Below, piece by piece: positions 5,258 through 7,792 of a stretch of DNA of 7,792 nucleotides; position 1 is the first letter of the stretch; every line of letters begins with the position of its first letter. The translations under genes and the position numbers were made by a program. Below the pieces are notes generated by a model that did no database searches, was not told the origin of the DNA, and was given only the letters and a program-made list of their open reading frames with translations. Origin of the DNA: RGIG1995 sp045126815 (GTDB lineage Bacteria; Bacillota; Clostridia; Oscillospirales; CAG-272); contig JBGVPD010000068.1 of assembly GCA_045126815.1 (NCBI GenBank), positions 1 through 7,792 of the forward strand, given 5' to 3'.

Positions 5258-7741
5258 ATGCCTAAGAGTCAATTTGTAGACCCTAAAAAGGTTTTTGAAC
5301 CCGGTTTTATCACATTTAAAGATATTCCGGTCTGCCAGTACAAGAAAACACTTGCAGAAGAAAAGAAGATTTACACAAAAGATGACATGATGCGTATCTA
5401 CCACGATATGAGAGTTATTCGTGAGTTTGAGACAATGCTTAACGAAGTTAAGACAAAGTCAGCTTACAACGGCGTTGAATACAACAACCCCGGACCTGCT
5501 CACCTTTCTATCGGTCAGGAAGCTTCAGCAGTTGGTGAAGCTTACGCTCTCGATATGAACGACTTCTCATTCGGTTCACACAGAAGCCACGGCGAAATCA
5601 TCGCAAAGAGCTTGTCTTCTATTCACAAGCTTGATGAAAAAGAAGTTTATGACATAATGAAGGAATTCCTTGGCGGAAACCTTCTTTCGATCGTTGAAAA
5701 ACATCTTCCCGCTTCAAACGTAAAGGAATTGGCAAAGAACTTTATTCTTTACGGTGCATTGGCTGAAGTATTTGCAAGAACAACAGGCTTTAACAAGGGT
5801 CTCGGCGGTTCTATGCACGCATTCTTCATTCCTTTCGGTCTTATGCCTAACAACGCTATCGTTGGTGGTTCCGGACCTATCGCACTCGGTGCTGCACTCT
5901 ATAAGAGAGCTAACCACAAGCCCGGTATCGTTATTGCAAACTCAGGTGACGGTGCGCTCGGACGCGGACCTGTTCTTGAAGCATTCAACTTTGCATCTAT
6001 GGACCAGATTACAAAGCTCTGGGGTATGGACGGCAAGTATCCTAACGGCGGACTTCCCATTCTCTTTAACGTATTTAACAACAGCTACGGTATGGGTGGT
6101 CAGACAAGAGGCGAAACAATGGGTTACGATATGGCCGCACGTCTCGGCGCAGGCTTCAACCCTGATATGATGCACGCAGAAAGAGTTAACGGTTACGATC
6201 CTTTCGCAGTTATTGACGCAGTTTCAAGAAAGAAAGAACTTCTTCTTGCAGGTAAGGGTCCCGCACTTCTCGACGTTGTAACATACCGTGTATCAGGTCA
6301 CTCACCTTCCGACTCTTCAACATACAGAACACAGGAAGAAATCGATGCATGGATTGCAGCAGATCCTATCGCAGCTTACAAAGCTAAGATGATCAAGGGC
6401 AAGGTTGCATCTGAAGCTGAATTTGCAGCAATTGATGAAGACATCATCAACCGTATGACAGCAATTATGAAGCTTGCTATCAACGATGAAGTATCACCTC
6501 GTATGGATCTTACAAAGGATCCCGAAGCTATCTCTTCAATTATGTTCTCTAACGAAAAGGTTAAGAGCATGGATCCCACAAGAGAAGCAGAAATGCTCGT
6601 ACCCAAGGAAGAATGTCCTCGTGTTAAGGAAATCAAGGGTAAGATTCGTACAGCAAAAGATGCAAACGGCAAACCCGTATCAAAGATGAAGATGTACAAC
6701 ATCAGAGACGGTCTTGCTGAGCCTATCATTGACAAGTTCTATGATGATCCCACACTTATCGCATACGGCGAAGATAACCGTGACTGGGGTGGCGCATTCG
6801 GTGTATACAAAAAGATGACCGAAGCTATTCCTTATCACAGATTCTTCAACTCACCTATTTCCGAATCAGCAATTGTTGGTTCAGCAGTAGGCTACGCTAT
6901 GTGCGGTGGACGTGCAATAGTTGAACTTATGTACGCTGACTTTATGGGTTGTGCAGGAGACGAAATCTTCAACCAGATGGCTAAATGGCAGTCAATGTCA
7001 GCAGGTATTCTTAAGATGCCTATCGTACTTCGTGTATCTGTTGGTTCAAAATACGGTGCACAGCACTCTCAGGACTGGACAGCACTTGCTGCTCACATTC
7101 CGGGACTTAAGGTTGTATTCCCCTCAACACCTGCAGACGCTAAGGGTCTCATGACCGCAGCTCTCGAAGGAACAGACCCCGTTGTATTCTTTGAATCACA
7201 GAGAATTTACGACAAGGGCGAAGAATTCCTTGCAGGCGGCGTTCCCGAAGGCACATACGAAATCAAGATGGGCGATCCCGATGTTAAGAAGGAAGGTAAG
7301 GATATCACAATTCTTACAATCGGCGCTGTTCTTTACCGTGCTCTCGAAGCAGCAAAGACACTTGAAGAAAAATACGGTATTTCTGCAGAAGTTATCGATA
7401 CACGTTCGATCGTTCCCTTTGACTATACAAAGGTTATCGAATCTGTTAAGAAGACAGGTAAGATCGTTATCGTTGGTGACGCAGTTGAACGTGGTTCAAT
7501 CATGAAGGATATGGCAGCTAACATATCTGAACTTGCATTCGATTACCTCGATGCACCTGCAATTGCGCTCGGTTCACGCAACTGGATCACACCTGCTCAC
7601 GAACTTGAAACAGCATTCTTCCCCTATCCCGATACAATCATTGACTGCATCCATGAAAAGATTATGCCCATACCCGGTTATGTGGCTACACACAACTTCA
7701 GCGATGTTGAAAAGATTGAAAGATACAAGAAGGGTGTTTAA
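5258..7741 (+). CDS. 2-oxoacid dehydrogenase complex E1, fused alpha-beta, TPP-dependent
   Basis: This is the thiamine-diphosphate enzyme that decarboxylates the 2-oxoacid and reductively acylates E2. Its 827 residues join what are usually two proteins. The alpha part (about 40-440) shows HLSIGQEA (82-89), SHRSHGE (107-113), GLGGSMH (181-187), the TPP/Mg motif GDG (230-232) to NN (274-275), and the loop GHSPSDSSTYRTQEE containing H348. The beta part (about 477-800) shows GED with E505, NSPISE with E536, ADFMGCAGDEI (560-570), GAQHSQ with H603, PGLKVVFPSTP (615-625), and the C-terminal transketolase domain from about 683. Residues 440-476 are a charged linker. Oddities are extra sequence at about 120-165, a GDG-to-NN interval stretched to about 45 residues, an N-terminal extension of about 40 and a C-terminal tail after about 800. 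The start has AAAGGAG 9 nt upstream. Pyruvate, branched-chain oxoacids or acetoin are all possible substrates. Confidence 0.93.
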   Translation: MPKSQFVDPKKVFEPGFITFKDIPVCQYKKTLAEEKKIYTKDDMMRIYHDMRVIREFETMLNEVKTKSAYNGVEYNNPGPAHLSIGQEASAVGEAYALDMNDFSFGSHRSHGEIIAKSLSSIHKLDEKEVYDIMKEFLGGNLLSIVEKHLPASNVKELAKNFILYGALAEVFARTTGFNKGLGGSMHAFFIPFGLMPNNAIVGGSGPIALGAALYKRANHKPGIVIANSGDGALGRGPVLEAFNFASMDQITKLWGMDGKYPNGGLPILFNVFNNSYGMGGQTRGETMGYDMAARLGAGFNPDMMHAERVNGYDPFAVIDAVSRKKELLLAGKGPALLDVVTYRVSGHSPSDSSTYRTQEEIDAWIAADPIAAYKAKMIKGKVASEAEFAAIDEDIINRMTAIMKLAINDEVSPRMDLTKDPEAISSIMFSNEKVKSMDPTREAEMLVPKEECPRVKEIKGKIRTAKDANGKPVSKMKMYNIRDGLAEPIIDKFYDDPTLIAYGEDNRDWGGAFGVYKKMTEAIPYHRFFNSPISESAIVGSAVGYAMCGGRAIVELMYADFMGCAGDEIFNQMAKWQSMSAGILKMPIVLRVSVGSKYGAQHSQDWTALAAHIPGLKVVFPSTPADAKGLMTAALEGTDPVVFFESQRIYDKGEEFLAGGVPEGTYEIKMGDPDVKKEGKDITILTIGAVLYRALEAAKTLEEKYGISAEVIDTRSIVPFDYTKVIESVKKTGKIVIVGDAVERGSIMKDMAANISELAFDYLDAPAIALGSRNWITPAHELETAFFPYPDTIIDCIHEKIMPIPGYVATHNFSDVEKIERYKKGV

Positions 7742-7761
7742 TAGTTTAAGTTAACACTTAT

Positions 7762-7792
7762 ATCCCCCGAGGGAAAACCTCGGGGGATTTTT
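7762..7792 (+). terminator. Rho-independent terminator of the operon
   Basis: ATCCCCCGAGG (7762-7772) pairs perfectly with CCTCGGGGGAT (7778-7788) around a GAAAA loop, an 11-bp GC-rich stem running into TTTTT at the window end. It begins 20 nt after the E1 stop codon. That stop is TAA directly followed by TAG, which guards against readthrough translation. Confidence 0.95.

Larger units (their letters stand above)
1507..7792 (+). other. Predicted operon: regulator, E2, E3, fused E1
   Basis: Four co-directional genes lie between one consensus promoter and one strong intrinsic terminator. The gaps are 40 bp (regulator to E2), 58 bp (E2 to E3) and 111 bp (E3 to E1). No convincing internal promoter or U-tailed terminator is visible in these gaps. 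Each gene has its own AGGAG-like ribosome binding site. The E2-E3-E1 order differs from the E1-E2-E3 order of typical pyruvate or branched-chain dehydrogenase operons. Confidence 0.7.

Noticed and set aside
6376..6735. Long open frame antisense to E1, and similar ones opposite E2 and E3
   Set aside because: These are by-products of strongly biased codon use on the coding strand. They lack ribosome binding sites and recognisable domains, and the sense gene is unequivocal.

Overview
The window holds a compact metabolic locus from what looks like a low-to-mid-GC anaerobic Bacillota, most likely a gut-type Clostridia. The grounds are strong AGGAG-type ribosome binding sites, consensus sigma-A promoters, AT-rich spacers, and a CCTCTC/GAGAGG palindromic intergenic repeat of a kind I associate with clostridial genomes. 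The taxon is inferred, not proven. All five genes are on the plus strand and appear intact.

Layout: (1) 1-103, a palindromic dispersed repeat flanked by a 10-bp direct repeat. (2) 160-1322, a promoter and a D-isomer-specific 2-hydroxyacid dehydrogenase, apparently its own transcription unit. (3) 1323-1610, an AT-rich control region with a perfect-consensus sigma-A promoter (TTGACA-N16-TATAAT) and a perfect 7-4-7 palindrome just after the predicted transcription start. (4) 1611-7741, a regulator followed by a complete 2-oxoacid dehydrogenase complex in the order DeoR/GlpR-type regulator, E2 (lipoyl acyltransferase), E3 (dihydrolipoamide dehydrogenase), and E1 as one fused alpha-beta chain of 827 residues. 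(5) 7762-7792, a strong intrinsic terminator that closes the operon.

Working together: E1 would decarboxylate a 2-oxoacid (or cleave a related TPP substrate such as acetoin) and pass the acyl group to the lipoyl arm of E2. E2 would form the acyl-CoA, and E3 would reoxidise the lipoyl group with NAD+. The DeoR-type protein probably controls the operon and itself through the palindrome. The upstream 2-hydroxyacid dehydrogenase interconverts a 2-oxoacid and a D-2-hydroxyacid, so it could feed or drain the complex's substrate pool. That link rests on adjacency and some weak shared sequence motifs.

The substrate cannot be read from the sequence. The most unusual features are the fused E1 with extra segments in its alpha half (including a stretched TPP-binding motif), the E2-E3-E1 gene order, and a DeoR-type regulator leading an oxoacid dehydrogenase operon. 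I see no CRISPR array, tRNA, rRNA, transposase or recognisable riboswitch.
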